From: Rheinheimera texasensis DSM 17496
GTDB taxonomy: Bacteria; Pseudomonadota; Gammaproteobacteria; Enterobacterales; Alteromonadaceae
Direction of reading: 5' to 3'
DNA length: 64,000 nt
NCBI RefSeq assembly: GCF_000711985.1
Contig: NZ_KL544005.1
Coordinates: forward strand, 509,970 to 573,969
The notes beneath the pieces were generated by a model. That model had not been told where the DNA came from. It was given only the letters and a program-made list of their open reading frames with translations, and did no database searches. Made by a program: the position numbers and the translations under genes. Positions 9,688 to 23,448 of the stretch are shown one piece after another (position 1 is the stretch's first letter; each line of letters begins with the position of its first letter).

Positions 9688-9715
9688 TGCTAGGCTTGGC
9701 GTGTCGCTGCGCAGG

Positions 9716-10282
9716 CTTTGCCCTGCGGGCGGCTTTGTTTTAGTAATCGTTTTTGCCGTTACGGCTATTCCGTCTAGCAGAGAGTTCACCTAACGGTGAG
9801 TCACTTTCTTTTGTTTCAGCAAAAGAAAGTAACCAAAGAAAAACCGACCCCGGTTACGCTCGAAAGCCCGCTGAAAAATGGCAATTTGAGGCAAAAACGC
9901 AACTCGCGATTCGCTAACGTCGAATCGCTCAAACACCCGTTTTTTTAAAACCTCAAATCACCATTTTTCATCGGCTCGCTCCAACGGGGAAATTGGTTTT
10001 CTTAGTTGTTACTGCTTTTGACGCGAGTGAATTAAAAACAAATCTTGATGCTGAAGCAGGCTGCCCGTTGGAGCGAGCCGGCTGAAAATCGTTGGCCAAG
10101 GTTTTAAGAAAACGGGTGTCTGAGCTGGGCAACGGTAGCGCACAGCGAGTTACGTTTTCGCCTTGGACGGCGACTTTTCAGACGGGCTTTCGAGCGGAAC
10201 CGGGCGAGCGCTTTTTGGTTACTTTTTATCGCGATAAAAAGTAACTCGCCCATCGGGCGAAACGGCCGCCCGCAGGGCAAAG
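9716..10282. repeat. 567-bp imperfect palindromic element between tal and tkt
   Basis: The ends are a perfect 18-base inverted repeat (9716-9733 with 10265-10282, core GCCCTGCGGGCGGC). Inside, successive blocks also pair across the centre: CGAAAGCCCG with CGGGCTTTCG, AACACCCGTTTT with AAAACGGGTGT, GGCTCGCTCCAACGGG with CCCGTTGGAGCGAGCC. Each arm carries its own hairpin (9803-9830 and a perfect 28-base palindrome at 10218-10245). The element fills the convergent gap, ending 2 bases before the tkt stop codon, and may act as a bidirectional terminator or be a MITE-like repeat. No convincing protein is encoded. Confidence 0.7.
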
Positions 10283-10284
10283 AA

Positions 10285-12291
10285 CTAAGCCAGCAACTGC
10301 TGCGCCACAGCCACAATATTCTCCACGCTAAAGCCAAAATGTTGCATCAGCACCGGCCCTGGTGCTGACTCACCGAAGCTGCGCATGCCGATGATAGCGC
10401 CGTCACGGCCGGTGTATTTGTACCAGTAGTCCTGATGCGCCGCTTCAATCGCCAGAATTTTACTGCCGGCCGGTAACACCGCGGCCTGATAGGCGGCGTC
10501 CTGGGCGTCAAACACATCGGTGCTTGGCATCGACACCAGCCTCACCGCCACACCGGAGGCGGCCAGCTGCTGATAAGCCTCAAATGCCAGCCCCACTTCA
10601 GCGCCGGTGGCGAGCAGAATAAGTGCCGGCACTGCCTGTTGACCGCTTTGCGCCACTACATAAGCGCCGCGCTGAATCAGGCTCAAATCCAAATCTTTTG
10701 GTACTACAGCTGCGGTGTTCTGCCGGCTTAAGACCAATGCCGTCGGGCCCTGCTTCCTTTTGAGCGCATGTTGCCAGGCCACGGCCGTTTCAGTGGCATC
10801 TGCCGGGCGCCAGGTGGATAAGTTCGGGGTTAAACGTAAATTCGGCACTTGTTCGACCGGTTGATGCGTAGGGCCATCTTCGCCTTGGGCAATCGAATCG
10901 TGGGTGTAGACAAAAATACTCCGAATGCCCATCAAAGCCGCCATCCGCACCGCATTGCGGCCATATTCCATAAACATCAGGAAAGTACCACCAAAGGGGA
11001 TAAAACCACCGTGCAGCGCCACGCCGTTCATGATGCTGTTCATGCCAAATTCGCGCACGCCATAATGCAGATAGTTACCATCCGCATGTTGATGCAGTGC
11101 TTTGGCTTCGGGCCACAAGGTCAGATTAGAGCCGGCCAAATCGGCCGAACCGCCGAGAATTTCTGGCAGCAGTGCGGCAAACACACCAATGCTTTGCTGC
11201 GAGGCTTTACGGGTCGCAATGGCCTGCGCCTGTTGCTGACAATCCAAAATATGCTTTTGCGCAACTTCGGCAAAAGATGCCGGTAAGTCGCTCTCCAACA
11301 CCCGCCGGTTGAACTCGGCGGCAAGTGCCGGGAAACGGCTTTGATATTCCAGCCATAGCTGCTGCCAGGCCAGTTGTTTCGTGGTGCCTTGGTCACGCTG
11401 ATCCCAGGCTTTTGCGATTTCTGGCGGGATCTCAAACGCCGGCCAAGGCCAACCCAGTTGCGCCCTGACCGCGGCCACCTCGGTCTCTCCCAAAGGTGCG
11501 CCATGGCAATCGTGGGTACCGGCTTTATTCGGTGAGCCAAAACCAATCACGGTTTTACAGCAAATCAGCGTTGGCTGATGGGTATTCGCCTGTGCCTCGC
11601 GGATCGCCTGTGCTATAGCGGCCGGGTCATGACCATCGACACCGCTAATCACCTGCCAGCCATAAGCGGCAAAGCGTTGTGGTGTGTTGTCGCTGAACCA
11701 GCCTTCGACATGACCGTCAATTGAAATGCCATTGTCATCCCAAAACGCAATCAGTTTGCCAAGCTGCAAGGTGCCCGCCAGCGAGCAGGCTTCATGCGAC
11801 ACCCCTTCCATCAGGCAACCGTCACCCAGAAAGCAATACGTGAAATGGTCTACTAACGCCAGACCCGGTTGGTTAAACTGCGCCGCCAGTGTTTTTTCTG
11901 CCACCGCCATGCCGACGGCATTAGCAATACCGGCTCCGAGCGGGCCTGTGGTTGTCTCAACACCAAGCGTATAACCATATTCCGGGTGGCCCGGCGTTTT
12001 TGAATGCAGCTGTCGGAAGCGTTGTAATTCGCTCATCGGCAGGTCATAACCGCTTAAATGCAACAGCGCATACAGCAACATTGAGCCGTGGCCGTTCGAC
12101 AACACAAAACGGTCGCGGTCGACCCAGGCCGGGTCTTGTGGGTTGTGCTTAAAAAAATCACGCCACAGCACAGTGGCAATATCTGCCATGCCCATCGGCG
12201 CGCCAGGATGACCCGATTTGGCCTGTTGCACCGCATCCATCGCCAATACCCGAATGGCATTGGCCAGTTGTTGTTCTGTTGTCGCCGTCAT
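10285..12291 (-). CDS. tkt: Transketolase
   Basis: 668 residues, the usual length for bacterial transketolase. It moves two-carbon units between pentose phosphates using thiamine diphosphate. The cofactor motif runs from [13 protein letters not shown] to [10 protein letters not shown]; the substrate-binding [19 protein letters not shown] and [17 protein letters not shown] segments are intact. AAGGTG precedes the ATG by about 7 bases. An exact ATTGTATTACAAT palindrome lies 19 bases upstream of the start, so expression probably follows the arabinose block. A housekeeping paralogue elsewhere in the genome is likely. Confidence 0.97.
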   Translation of the reverse strand: MTATTEQQLANAIRVLAMDAVQQAKSGHPGAPMGMADIATVLWRDFFKHNPQDPAWVDRDRFVLSNGHGSMLLYALLHLSGYDLPMSELQRFRQLHSKTPGHPEYGYTLGVETTTGPLGAGIANAVGMAVAEKTLAAQFNQPGLALVDHFTYCFLGDGCLMEGVSHEACSLAGTLQLGKLIAFWDDNGISIDGHVEGWFSDNTPQRFAAYGWQVISGVDGHDPAAIAQAIREAQANTHQPTLICCKTVIGFGSPNKAGTHDCHGAPLGETEVAAVRAQLGWPWPAFEIPPEIAKAWDQRDQGTTKQLAWQQLWLEYQSRFPALAAEFNRRVLESDLPASFAEVAQKHILDCQQQAQAIATRKASQQSIGVFAALLPEILGGSADLAGSNLTLWPEAKALHQHADGNYLHYGVREFGMNSIMNGVALHGGFIPFGGTFLMFMEYGRNAVRMAALMGIRSIFVYTHDSIAQGEDGPTHQPVEQVPNLRLTPNLSTWRPADATETAVAWQHALKRKQGPTALVLSRQNTAAVVPKDLDLSLIQRGAYVVAQSGQQAVPALILLATGAEVGLAFEAYQQLAASGVAVRLVSMPSTDVFDAQDAAYQAAVLPAGSKILAIEAAHQDYWYKYTGRDGAIIGMRSFGESAPGPVLMQHFGFSVENIVAVAQQLLA

Positions 12292-12309
12292 AACCGCACC
12301 TTAATTAAT

Positions 12310-12322
12310 ATTGTATTACAAT
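12310..12322. promoter_or_regulatory. Operator palindrome before tkt
   Basis: ATTGTATTACAAT, identical over 13 bases to the centre of the palindrome at 515-533, flanked by A/T-rich arms (TAATTAAT and TAAAG). Located 19 bases before the tkt ATG, where a bound repressor would block the promoter. Confidence 0.5.
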
Positions 12323-12432
12323 TAAAGCTATCATGACAAAAGCCGGCACGACAAACAAGTCTTCGCCGTCGAATATCAGTGACAAGAAGGAGCAATCAGA
12401 GTTTTGCACGTTGAAGTTTTTAGCTGTCACAG

Positions 12433-12472
12433 TACAAAAACAAAAAAGGCCACTGTAAAACAGTGACCTTTT
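12433..12472 (-). terminator. Terminator of the cold-shock gene
   Basis: Stem 12444-12455 with 12461-12472 (one mismatch) and A-rich plus-strand sequence at 12434-12447 giving a U-tract on the minus-strand RNA. A second hairpin at 12498-12520 (AATCAGTGC / GCACTGATT) lies closer to the gene. Confidence 0.75.
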
Positions 12473-12529
12473 CAGCGGGCGGGCCTGCAGGCCTGCTAAT
12501 CAGTGCTCAGGGCACTGATTGATTTGTTC

Positions 12530-12739
12530 TTACAGAACAGTGATTTTGGTAGCTTGTGGGCCTTTTTGGCCTGGCGCTACGATGAACTGAACGCGTTGAC
12601 CTTCTTGCAGCGTTTTGAAACCGGTAGAAGCGATCTCGCTGAAGTGAGCGAATACGTCCGGGCCTGAAGCCTGTTCGATAAAGCCAAAACCTTTAGTTTC
12701 GTTGAACCATTTCACTGTGCCAGTAGTTGGAGTAGACAT
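12530..12739 (-). CDS. Cold-shock protein of the CspA family
   Basis: 69 residues forming a single cold-shock domain that binds single-stranded RNA or DNA as a chaperone. The RNP1 motif is KGFGFIEQ and the RNP2 motif is VFAHFSEI; the start [11 protein letters not shown] is typical. Monocistronic, with its own terminator downstream and about 240 bases without another minus-strand gene upstream. CspA-type genes are often controlled through long leaders, but which paralogue this is and whether it is cold-inducible cannot be told. Confidence 0.95.
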   Translation of the reverse strand: MSTPTTGTVKWFNETKGFGFIEQASGPDVFAHFSEIASTGFKTLQEGQRVQFIVAPGQKGPQATKITVL

Positions 12740-12814
12740 TGTATGTACCTGTAATAATTAACATTAATTTGAGTCTGAAATCAGACGATGGTGCTGCAAA
12801 AGATGTTTTAACTT

Positions 12815-12948
12815 ATGAAGACAGGAGGTACTAATACAACTGGTACTTTCGATGTGGTGCATAAATAATGAACAAACTGATTAAGCGCGGCCAGTGTATC
12901 TGGTTTGGCGAAACTGTCAAAGCTTATTTCTCTGAGTTATTAAAATAA
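12815..12948 (+). other. Two overlapping mini-ORFs divergent from the cold-shock gene
   Basis: An 17-residue frame (12815-12868) and a 26-residue frame (12868-12948, MNKLIKRGQCIWFGETVKAY...) overlap through TAATG, a classical coupling arrangement. The second peptide has a protein-like composition. No strong ribosome site precedes the first. It could be a real small gene, a leader peptide or chance; I do not recognise it. Confidence 0.2.
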
Positions 12949-12982
12949 ATAATTTTATAACCCGAGGTTTTACTGCCCGCCG

Positions 12983-14107
12983 CTACAAACTACTTAGCGA
13001 CTGACGGAACCGGCGCAGCGAAAAGCGGAATAACACAGCGCCAATCAGCAGCAACGCCAGCAGCTGTGGCCAGACGACGTCCAGGCCAGCGCCGCGATAC
13101 AAAATGGCCTGCGCCGCCGCGACAAAATGGGTATTGGGTGCCGCCAGCATCAGATGCTGGATAAGCGCCGGCATACTCTCCCGTGGTGTCATACCACCGG
13201 ACAGCAGCTGCAGCGGCAATAACACTAAAATCAGCAACAAGCCAAACTGCGGCATTGAGCGCGCCACAGTCGCCATAAAAATACCCATCGAAGTAGTAGC
13301 AAACAGCTGTAACGCAGTGACCAGCAAAAACAGCGCCACAGAGCCCGCCACCGGTACCTGCAGCACCAGCTGGATCATCAGCGTCAGCGAAAAACCGGTG
13401 GCCAGCAGCACCACCAGCCCCATTGCCAGGATCTTCGCCAGCATGATTTCCGCAGGTGTTACCGGCATCACCAGCAGATGTTCGATAGTGCCGTGTTCGC
13501 GTTCGCGGATAAGCGCTGCACCGGTCAGGATAATAGAAATCATCGTCACGGCATTGATCAGTTCCATCAGTGAGCCAAACCAGCTGGACGTTAAGTTCGG
13601 GTTGTAGCTGGCCCGCAGCACCAAATCGACCGGCAGGCTAGTATTAAGCCGGTGACGCTGACGGAACTCGTTGATTTCGCTGCTGACAATTTGCTCGATG
13701 TAACCACTGCCGCTAAAGGCCTGGCTGATGCGTGTCGCATCCACGCTGAGCTGAATACTGCGGGCACGCCCGGCCAGCAAATCCCGCTCAAAGCCTGGCG
13801 GAATATTCAGCACAAAACTGTAGATCCCGGCATCAAGCGCGGCATCGACCTCCGCCAGACTGATCAGCTCCGGCGGTTTAAAATATGGCGGATACAAGGC
13901 CGCCACGATGCGGCCGGATAACGTCGACTGATCTTCGTCCACCACTGCAATTGGCGCTTTGTGCAAGGTTTCCGGCATTGAAGTGCCGGCGATATAAATG
14001 CTGGCGCTGAAAGTATACAAAATCAGCAGCAACATCATCGGGTCACGCCACAGGCTCCACAGTTCTTTGCTGCCAAGCCGCAGAATATTCGCCAGTTTGT
14101 GCCGCAT
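12983..14107 (-). CDS. ABC-2 type transporter permease, YhhJ-like
   Basis: 374 residues, the same length as E. coli YhhJ. One N-terminal membrane helix (about 22-40), a large extracytoplasmic domain with the conserved PIAVVDEDQSTLSGRIV segment, then five C-terminal helices (about 180-370). The ABC-2 family signature EREHGTIEHLLVMPVTPAEIMLAK is at about 198-222. It starts 3 bases after the rbbA stop, so it is the third gene of the operon and probably forms the membrane channel with the permease half of the RbbA-like protein. Substrate unknown. Confidence 0.88.
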   Translation of the reverse strand: MRHKLANILRLGSKELWSLWRDPMMLLLILYTFSASIYIAGTSMPETLHKAPIAVVDEDQSTLSGRIVAALYPPYFKPPELISLAEVDAALDAGIYSFVLNIPPGFERDLLAGRARSIQLSVDATRISQAFSGSGYIEQIVSSEINEFRQRHRLNTSLPVDLVLRASYNPNLTSSWFGSLMELINAVTMISIILTGAALIREREHGTIEHLLVMPVTPAEIMLAKILAMGLVVLLATGFSLTLMIQLVLQVPVAGSVALFLLVTALQLFATTSMGIFMATVARSMPQFGLLLILVLLPLQLLSGGMTPRESMPALIQHLMLAAPNTHFVAAAQAILYRGAGLDVVWPQLLALLLIGAVLFRFSLRRFRQSLSSL

Positions 14108-14110
14108 CTG

Positions 14111-16852
14111 TCAGGACTCCTGCTTTTTCAGCAGCAACACCGCCGCCAGCAAAATCAGCGGCGCCGCCAGGCTCATCTGCAGCAGCGCCGGATAAATATC
14201 TGCCAGCTGCAGTGCTTTACTGAATACACCACGGCTGATGGTCAAAAAAGCGCTGGCCGGATGGACTTCACCAATCAGCCGGCCGGCGCCTTCCAGTGCG
14301 GACACCGGCGTGATCATGCCGGCAAATTGCACGGCTGGGATAATACTGCCAAGCACCGCCACCAGAATGGCCGCGATCTGACTGTTGGTAAAAGTCGACG
14401 CAAATAAACCGAACCCGGTGGAAAACAGCACAAACATCAGCGCGCTCAGACTTAAAGCAACAAAACTGCCGGTCAGCGGCACCTGAAACAAAGTCACGGC
14501 CGCAAGCAGCATCAGCAGATAATTCAGCATGGCGAGCGCAATATAAGGCAGTTGTTTGCCCAGTAAAAACTCCAGCCGGCTGACTGGCGTCACATACAAA
14601 TTGATGATAGAACCCAGCTCTTTTTCCCGAACCACCGACAAGGCCGTCAGCACCGCCGGGATCATCAGCAGCAACAACGGGATCATCGCCGGTACCATCG
14701 CTACCAGGCTTTTTACATCCGGGTTGTAACGAAAGCGGGTTTCCAGACTGCTGCTCAGGCCACTTGCATCAGCACCGAGCGCTTCGGTCGCCTGCATCCG
14801 CAACCAATGCAGATGCATACCGAGCACATACCCTTTTATCGTTTCAGCGCGGTTGGGCATAGCACCGTCGACCCAGGCGGCGATGGCCACCTGTTGGCCA
14901 CGCGCCACATCACGGCCAAAACCGGGCGGAATTTCCAGTGCCAGACTGATATCGCCGCTGCGCATACGCCGGTCGATGTCGTGCTGGCTTTGCAGCGGGG
15001 CTTTTTCGATAAAATAGCGTGAACCGGCCAGGTTCAGCACATAGTTCTGGCTCAGCACCGACTGGTCCTGATCCAGCACGGCAAAACTGAGATCTTCCAC
15101 GTCCATGGTGATGCCAAAACCAATAAACACCATCAGCACCAGGCTGCCAAGTAATGCCAGTGCGGCGCGGATTGGGTCCCGCCTGAGCTCCAGCGTTTCG
15201 CGCTGACTGAAGCTCCACAACCGCTGCCAGCTAAATCGCCGCTTCGACGCAGCTGCCGTTTTTTTCTCAGCCGCAGCATGTGGTGCCAACAGCGCCAACC
15301 CGCTGCTACTGCCCTGCTCGCGGGCGCCGGCTTGTTCCAAATAACGGATAAAGGCCTGCTCCAAATTATCAGCCTGCTGGCTGGCCACAATTTGCGCCGG
15401 TGTGTCGCTGACCAGCACTTTGCCGGCATGCATCAGCGAGATGCGGTCGCAGCGCTCGGCTTCGTTCATAAAGTGGGTCGAGATAAAAATGGTGACCTGG
15501 TCCTGGCGCGCCAAATCAATCATCAGTTGCCAGAACTGGTCGCGGGCAATAGGGTCGACGCCGGAAGTTGGTTCGTCGAGGATTAACAGCTCCGGCTGAT
15601 GCACCATCGCCACCGCCAGCGACAAGCGCTGGCGCATGCCCAGCGGCAAACTGTCCGGCAAGGCTTCAGCTGCCTGAGTCAGACCAAAACGCTGCAACAT
15701 TGCACTGACGCGCGCGGCAATCTGCGCCGCCGGCACCTGAAACAACTGCGCATGCAAACGCAGGTTTTGCAGCACCGTCAGCTCGCTATACAGTGAAAAC
15801 GCCTGCGACATATACCCCACCCTTTTGCGGGTAGAAATATCGTCCGGGTCCAACACCTGACCAAACAACCTGGCTTGGCCCGAGGTTGCCGGTAATAAAC
15901 CGGTCAGCATCTTCATCGTGGTAGATTTGCCGCAGCCATTGGAGCCGAGAAAACCAAAAATCTCGCCTTTTTTGATTTGGAAACTGACATTATCCACGGC
16001 GACGAAGTCACCGAACTGCCGGCTCAGGCCCGCCGCTTCGATGGCTGTCTGGCTGTTGCTGTCTGCGACAAGCGGCGGCACTGTCACCGGCTGATAGTCC
16101 GCCGTCAGCGCCGCCGGTAATAAACGGATAAAAGCTGCTTCTAACTGTTGGGTTTGGGTTTGCTGTTTGAGCGCAGCCGGGCTGCCACAGGCCAGCACAG
16201 TACCGGCGTTCAGCGCCACCAGATAATCAAACTGTTCGGCTTCGTCCATGTAGGCGGTCGCCACCAGCACGCTCATCTGTGGCGCCTGCTGCCGGATACG
16301 CTGAATGAGCTGCCAGAACTGACTGCGCGCCAGCGGGTCAACGCCGGTGGTCGGCTCGTCGAGGATCAACAGTTTCGGGTCATGGATCAGCGCGCAGCAC
16401 AAGCCGAGTTTTTGTTTCATACCGCCGGATAACTTGCCGGCCGGCCGCTGTAAAAAGGCATACAAACCAGTCGCCTGCGTCAGTTCGTCAATACGCCGGC
16501 GCCGCTCAGCTGCATTGTGACCAAATAAGCGGGCAAAAAACTGCAGATTTTCTTCCACCGACAAGGTCAGATACAGATTTTTGCCAAGGCCCTGCGGCAT
16601 GTAGGCAATGTCAGCACAAACCCGCTCGCGGTGCGCGCGGCTTGCCATGTCGCCGCCCAGCACTTCCACCCGTCCCTGCTGAATGGCGCGGGCGCCGGCC
16701 AGCAGCGACAACAGGCTGGATTTACCCACGCCGTCCGGCCCAATCAGGCCAACCATTTTACCGGCCGGGATCTCTAGCGAAATATCCGCCAGCGCTGTGG
16801 TTTTACCATGCACCAGCCGGACCTGCTGCAGCCTGGCTACCACATCGGTCAC
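14111..16852 (-). CDS. rbbA: RbbA-like ABC transporter: two ATPase domains fused to a permease
   Basis: 913 residues, matching E. coli RbbA (911). The first ATPase domain has Walker [10 protein letters not shown], signature LSGGMKQK and Walker [14 protein letters not shown]; the second has [10 protein letters not shown], a changed signature (LPLGMRQRL) and [13 protein letters not shown]. From about residue 555 there is an ABC-2 permease half with one helix, a periplasmic domain and five C-terminal helices. E. coli RbbA was reported as a ribosome-associated ATPase, but the family layout and the membrane-fusion partner here argue for export. It begins inside the stop of the preceding gene (ATGA overlap). 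Confidence 0.9.
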   Translation of the reverse strand: MTDVVARLQQVRLVHGKTTALADISLEIPAGKMVGLIGPDGVGKSSLLSLLAGARAIQQGRVEVLGGDMASRAHRERVCADIAYMPQGLGKNLYLTLSVEENLQFFARLFGHNAAERRRRIDELTQATGLYAFLQRPAGKLSGGMKQKLGLCCALIHDPKLLILDEPTTGVDPLARSQFWQLIQRIRQQAPQMSVLVATAYMDEAEQFDYLVALNAGTVLACGSPAALKQQTQTQQLEAAFIRLLPAALTADYQPVTVPPLVADSNSQTAIEAAGLSRQFGDFVAVDNVSFQIKKGEIFGFLGSNGCGKSTTMKMLTGLLPATSGQARLFGQVLDPDDISTRKRVGYMSQAFSLYSELTVLQNLRLHAQLFQVPAAQIAARVSAMLQRFGLTQAAEALPDSLPLGMRQRLSLAVAMVHQPELLILDEPTSGVDPIARDQFWQLMIDLARQDQVTIFISTHFMNEAERCDRISLMHAGKVLVSDTPAQIVASQQADNLEQAFIRYLEQAGAREQGSSSGLALLAPHAAAEKKTAAASKRRFSWQRLWSFSQRETLELRRDPIRAALALLGSLVLMVFIGFGITMDVEDLSFAVLDQDQSVLSQNYVLNLAGSRYFIEKAPLQSQHDIDRRMRSGDISLALEIPPGFGRDVARGQQVAIAAWVDGAMPNRAETIKGYVLGMHLHWLRMQATEALGADASGLSSSLETRFRYNPDVKSLVAMVPAMIPLLLLMIPAVLTALSVVREKELGSIINLYVTPVSRLEFLLGKQLPYIALAMLNYLLMLLAAVTLFQVPLTGSFVALSLSALMFVLFSTGFGLFASTFTNSQIAAILVAVLGSIIPAVQFAGMITPVSALEGAGRLIGEVHPASAFLTISRGVFSKALQLADIYPALLQMSLAAPLILLAAVLLLKKQES

Positions 16853-18033
16853 TGTGCGCTCTCCACCACTAATGGCGGTACTGAAGCCGGCCAGGGTTCA
16901 GTGCGGTCCAGCCGCAGGTAAGCCACACCCGGCAGGCCGGTTTTCACTTTGGTTTTATGCCGCAGCAGCAACTGCGGGTCGATGCGCGCCTTGACTCTGA
17001 ACATCAGCTTTTCGCGCTCACTGGCGGTTTCCACGGTTTTTGGCGTAAATTGCGCCACATCAGCGACATAAGACACTTGCGCCGGAATGGCCACGCCAGG
17101 CAGCGCATCCAGCACCAGCCGGACTTCACTGCCAATATCTATCCGGCCAGCTACTGCCGACGGCAGGAAAAACGTCATATGCACGTCGCTGACATCAATC
17201 AGGCTCAGCACTTTGCCGCCGGCTGCGACAATTTCGCCAACCTGGGCAATGCGGTATTGAATTCGGCCGGCCCGCGGCGCACGCAGCTGATTGTCGCGCA
17301 GTTCCGATTCCACCCGCGCCACTGTGGCACTGGCGGCGTCCACCGCCGATGCCGCCGCCACAATTTGCGCCTCGGCGGACACAATGGCCGCCTGCGACGC
17401 TTCCAGCTGCGCCTGCACCGCGCTGACTGCGGTTTTGGCGCTGGTCACCAGCGTATCGTTATCTTCCGCCATCTGTTTGGACACTGAACCGGTTTGCGCC
17501 AGCGTGCCGGTGCGGCTGGCTCTGCTGCGCGCGGCGGCAAGTTCGGCCTGACGCTGCAACAACAACGCCTGCAGCGCGGCTTTTTCACTGTTGCGCTGTA
17601 GCAGCTGGCTTTGCGCCGTCACCGTGCTGCTTTGCGCCTGACGCGATTGTGCCTGCGCCTGCAACAGCTGCGCTTCCAGTGACTCTGACGCCACAGTCGC
17701 CACCAGCTGGCCAGCTTCGACAAAATCGCCTTCATCAACCAGTAATTCTTTGATCCGCCCTGCAGTTTTAGCGGCCACTGCAATTTCAACCGCTTCAATC
17801 CGACCATTGCTTTTCAGCAGATTACTATCCGTTGCACCGTGGTATTTCAGCAGATAAAACACAGCCAAGGCCGCAGCACCAGCCAACACCAGCAGCGTGG
17901 TCCGGAATATTGTCCGCTGGTTGTCCGGCGATGGACCAGATGGTTGTGTTGCTGATTGTGTTGCTGATTGAGTAGAGGGTCCCGTCATAGTCCGTCTCGT
18001 CCTGGGTGGCTGCATAGCCTGCTTTCGTCGCAT
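16849..18033 (-). CDS. HlyD-family membrane fusion protein, YhiI-like
   Basis: Up to 394 residues; starts at 18033, 18015 (Met7) or 17988 (Met16) are all possible and none has a clear ribosome site. One membrane helix (about 48-66), a lipoyl half-motif ([20 protein letters not shown]), a long Ala/Gln-rich coiled-coil hairpin, and the second half ([20 protein letters not shown]). The C-terminal [19 protein letters not shown] is nearly the same as in E. coli YhiI. It bridges the inner membrane transporter to the periplasm or an outer-membrane channel. First gene of the yhiI-rbbA-yhhJ type operon. Confidence 0.88.
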   Translation of the reverse strand: MRRKQAMQPPRTRRTMTGPSTQSATQSATQPSGPSPDNQRTIFRTTLLVLAGAAALAVFYLLKYHGATDSNLLKSNGRIEAVEIAVAAKTAGRIKELLVDEGDFVEAGQLVATVASESLEAQLLQAQAQSRQAQSSTVTAQSQLLQRNSEKAALQALLLQRQAELAAARSRASRTGTLAQTGSVSKQMAEDNDTLVTSAKTAVSAVQAQLEASQAAIVSAEAQIVAAASAVDAASATVARVESELRDNQLRAPRAGRIQYRIAQVGEIVAAGGKVLSLIDVSDVHMTFFLPSAVAGRIDIGSEVRLVLDALPGVAIPAQVSYVADVAQFTPKTVETASEREKLMFRVKARIDPQLLLRHKTKVKTGLPGVAYLRLDRTEPWPASVPPLVVESAQ

Positions 18034-18158
18034 GAATAGGAACTATAAGCCGGACTCTGTGAAGTTTCTTTGATGCAGACCAAAAGAATGTGATTCACCT
18101 GGCTTGGTGACAAGATTGAGAGCAGAGGCCTGACATGCCGCCCCGTGCAGTTTTAGCA

Positions 18159-18198
18159 ATAAAAAAGCAGCACCGCCATCACTGTGGGGGTGCTGCTT
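18159..18198 (-). terminator. Terminator of katG
   Basis: Stem AAGCAGCACC (18165-18174) with GGTGCTGCTT (18189-18198), and a run of A at 18160-18166 that gives U in the minus-strand transcript, 15 bases after the katG stop. Confidence 0.82.
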
Positions 18199-18212
18199 GT
18201 CAGCATCGGCCG

Positions 18213-21088
<2,876 letters not shown>

Positions 21089-22432
21089 ATGAAGTATTTT
21101 GAAGCAAACTTTGACGGCCTTGTCGGGCCAACACATAACTATGCCGGACTTTCTGTCGGTAATGTGGCATCGCAGAATAATGCCAACAATCAATCGAAGC
21201 CAAAACAAGCCGCACTCCAAGGCTTGCAAAAAATGAAAGCATTAGCCGACCTTGGCATGGTGCAAGGCGTGTTAGCACCACAAGAACGGCCAGACGTGTT
21301 TACCTTACGGCGACTTGGCTTTAGCGGTAGTGATGCCAACGTTATTCAACAAGCAGCAAAACAAGCGCCCGCAGTCCTGCGGGCTGTATGTTCTGCCTCA
21401 AGCATGTGGACAGCCAACGCCGCGACCATCTCCCCCAGTCGGGATACATTAGACGGCAAAATTCATTTTACCCCTGCAAATTTGACCAATAAATTTCATC
21501 GCTCGCTCGAACCTGCTACAACAGGTCGTATTCTGGCAGCGATGTTTAATGATGCCCGTTATTTTGTGCATCACACTCATCTACCGGATAACGACCACTT
21601 TGGTGACGAAGGGGCAGCCAATCACACCCGGCTTTGCGCTGATTATGGCCAACCGGGTGTTGAGGTTTTTGTGTTTGGCCGCGCAGCCTTCGACCCATCA
21701 AGACCCGCCCCCAAGAAATATCCAGCCCGTCAAAGCCTTGAATCATGTCAGGCGGTGGCGCGTTTACATGGTTTGTCTGACGATAAAGTCGTTTATATCC
21801 AACAAAACCCGGAAGTCATTGATCAAGGCGTTTTTCATAATGATGTGATCGCCGTGGGCAACCAAAATGTGCTGTTTTATCATCAGCAGGCTTTTTTAGA
21901 TTCGGCAACCAAACTTGCTGAATTAAAAAGTAAATTTGGCGCTGAAACCCCGCTGTATCTGATTGAGGTGCTAGACAGCGAAGTCACGGTACAACAAGCT
22001 ATCCAAACGTATTTGTTTAATACCCAGGTCATTACCTTGCCTTGCGGCGACATGGCCATTATCGCACCGACTGAATGCCGCAATCACCCGACAGTGAGTG
22101 CCTACCTGGCTGAACTGACAGAGCGTGGCACGCCGATTCGCCAGGTGCATTATCACGACGTGAAACAAAGTATGCAAAATGGCGGCGGGCCCGCGTGCTT
22201 AAGATTAAGAGTGGCGATGTCTGAACAGGAAAAACAAGCGGTAAATCCGAATGTCCTGATGACTGATGAACTGTTTGTGACGATGAATCAATGGGTTGAA
22301 CGTCATTACCGCGATGTGTTAACAGAGCGGGATTTAGCAGATCCAGCCTTGTTAGTCGAAAATCGCACAGCGTTAGATGCCTTAACCAAAATCCTCAACT
22401 TAGGCTCGGTTTATCAATTTCAACGTGATTGA
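21089..22432 (+). CDS. astB: N-succinylarginine dihydrolase
   Basis: 447 residues, the same length as E. coli AstB. It converts N2-succinylarginine to succinylornithine, ammonia and CO2, step two of the arginine succinyltransferase pathway. The pentein-fold features are present: [16 protein letters not shown] at the start, the [22 protein letters not shown] segment with the catalytic His and Glu, and [12 protein letters not shown] with the nucleophilic Cys near residue 368. GAAGGAA precedes the start. The other ast genes are not beside it, so it is transcribed alone here. Its A/T-richer codon use differs somewhat from the arabinose genes. Confidence 0.95.
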   Translation: MKYFEANFDGLVGPTHNYAGLSVGNVASQNNANNQSKPKQAALQGLQKMKALADLGMVQGVLAPQERPDVFTLRRLGFSGSDANVIQQAAKQAPAVLRAVCSASSMWTANAATISPSRDTLDGKIHFTPANLTNKFHRSLEPATTGRILAAMFNDARYFVHHTHLPDNDHFGDEGAANHTRLCADYGQPGVEVFVFGRAAFDPSRPAPKKYPARQSLESCQAVARLHGLSDDKVVYIQQNPEVIDQGVFHNDVIAVGNQNVLFYHQQAFLDSATKLAELKSKFGAETPLYLIEVLDSEVTVQQAIQTYLFNTQVITLPCGDMAIIAPTECRNHPTVSAYLAELTERGTPIRQVHYHDVKQSMQNGGGPACLRLRVAMSEQEKQAVNPNVLMTDELFVTMNQWVERHYRDVLTERDLADPALLVENRTALDALTKILNLGSVYQFQRD

Positions 22433-22565
22433 GCCTGCTTAAATACGATACAGGCCAGAAGACTCGCCGACTTGGCCAGGCAAGATATCCAGCTGGATGA
22501 CAGTTTCAGCAAATTAGTCGTGTTATGTTCTTAAATCTGTGGAAAAGCTCAGTGCTTCAGACGCA

Positions 22566-22587
22566 AAAACCGCCGAAAGGCGGTTTT
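22566..22587. terminator. Hairpin terminator after astB
   Basis: AAAACCGCC, loop GAAA, GGCGGTTTT. Symmetrical A and T flanks allow termination in both directions; astB ends 134 bases earlier. Confidence 0.6.
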
Positions 22588-22804
22588 GACCCCAAACATA
22601 ATGACAGCATCACGTCAGGATTCACCCGCACCATCCATGGCGCTCGCCCTGCGGGCGTCGCTGCGCGACGTGCCAAACGGCTATCCTGCGTGCTACTCGT
22701 ATCATCCTGATACTCGCCCTCGCGGGCCAGCAGGGCTGTTCCAGTTTGCTCCAGGCAAACTGGTGGTCGAAGAAGGTTCAAATCTGCGGGTCGCACCGAC
22801 AAAA

Positions 22805-22825
22805 AAACCGCCGAAATGGCGGTTT
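22805..22825 (-). terminator. Terminator following the tRNA-Arg remnant
   Basis: AAACCGCC, five-base loop, GGCGGTTT, with seven A on the plus strand at 22801-22807 giving a U-run on the minus strand. It lies 7 bases beyond the CCA end of the tRNA fragment. Confidence 0.65.
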
Positions 22826-22831
22826 ATTTGT

Positions 22832-22876
<45 letters not shown>

Positions 22877-23161
22877 AGAGGAACTCAGGTTCGAATGTAA
22901 TTCAGTGCAAATTATTGATTGTAGACAAATATCAACTTAATACAATTACTTAAACAGAAATAGATCAAGTCAATTAATGTCACCTGATGGCAATCAAGGG
23001 AATTAATACGGATAGAAACTGAAGGATTTCAGGATTTTTTCTTGATAAATGTGTCACATTGCATTTCTATTTTTTAGACGATTGCTCTCGGTCTTGAAAT
23101 TGCTCTGGTGAAGTCTTTTTCCGGGCAGGGATGCTGGACAGGTGTAAAGGTCTTTCAAATG

Positions 23162-23237
23162 CGATCGGGCGGAAATATACGAGCACTCGTATGACTGTTA
23201 GTAAGTGTGTTTATGCTCGTAAATTTCCGCCCGATCG
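23162..23237. repeat. 76-bp inverted repeat
   Basis: Arms 23162-23185 and 23214-23237 are complementary at 23 of 24 positions (core CGATCGGGCGGAAAT) around a 28-base loop. No T-tract follows directly. It could be a mobile-element end pair or a recombination site; I do not recognise it. Confidence 0.6.
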
Positions 23238-23448
23238 TGTTTGGGAGAGCTTTATACCTGGCCAGAATGCATGCTCGAAAAAGCGCACCCTCTGGATCTG
23301 ATCCAACTTCCAGGTAACCCTGATATCGGTGTTTACCCTCGAAAAGGGCAGCCCTGCTCTGGATTAGCTCCCCAATATCCGTTGTCATTATTCGACGGGC
23401 CATCCGGCGGAGACTAATAAATACTACGGATTTGTGAGATGGCATAAA

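Noticed and set aside
23155-23445. A 96-codon minus-strand frame
   Set aside because: Its last third is the strong inverted repeat at 23162-23237, no ribosome site is present, and the sequence resembles no family.
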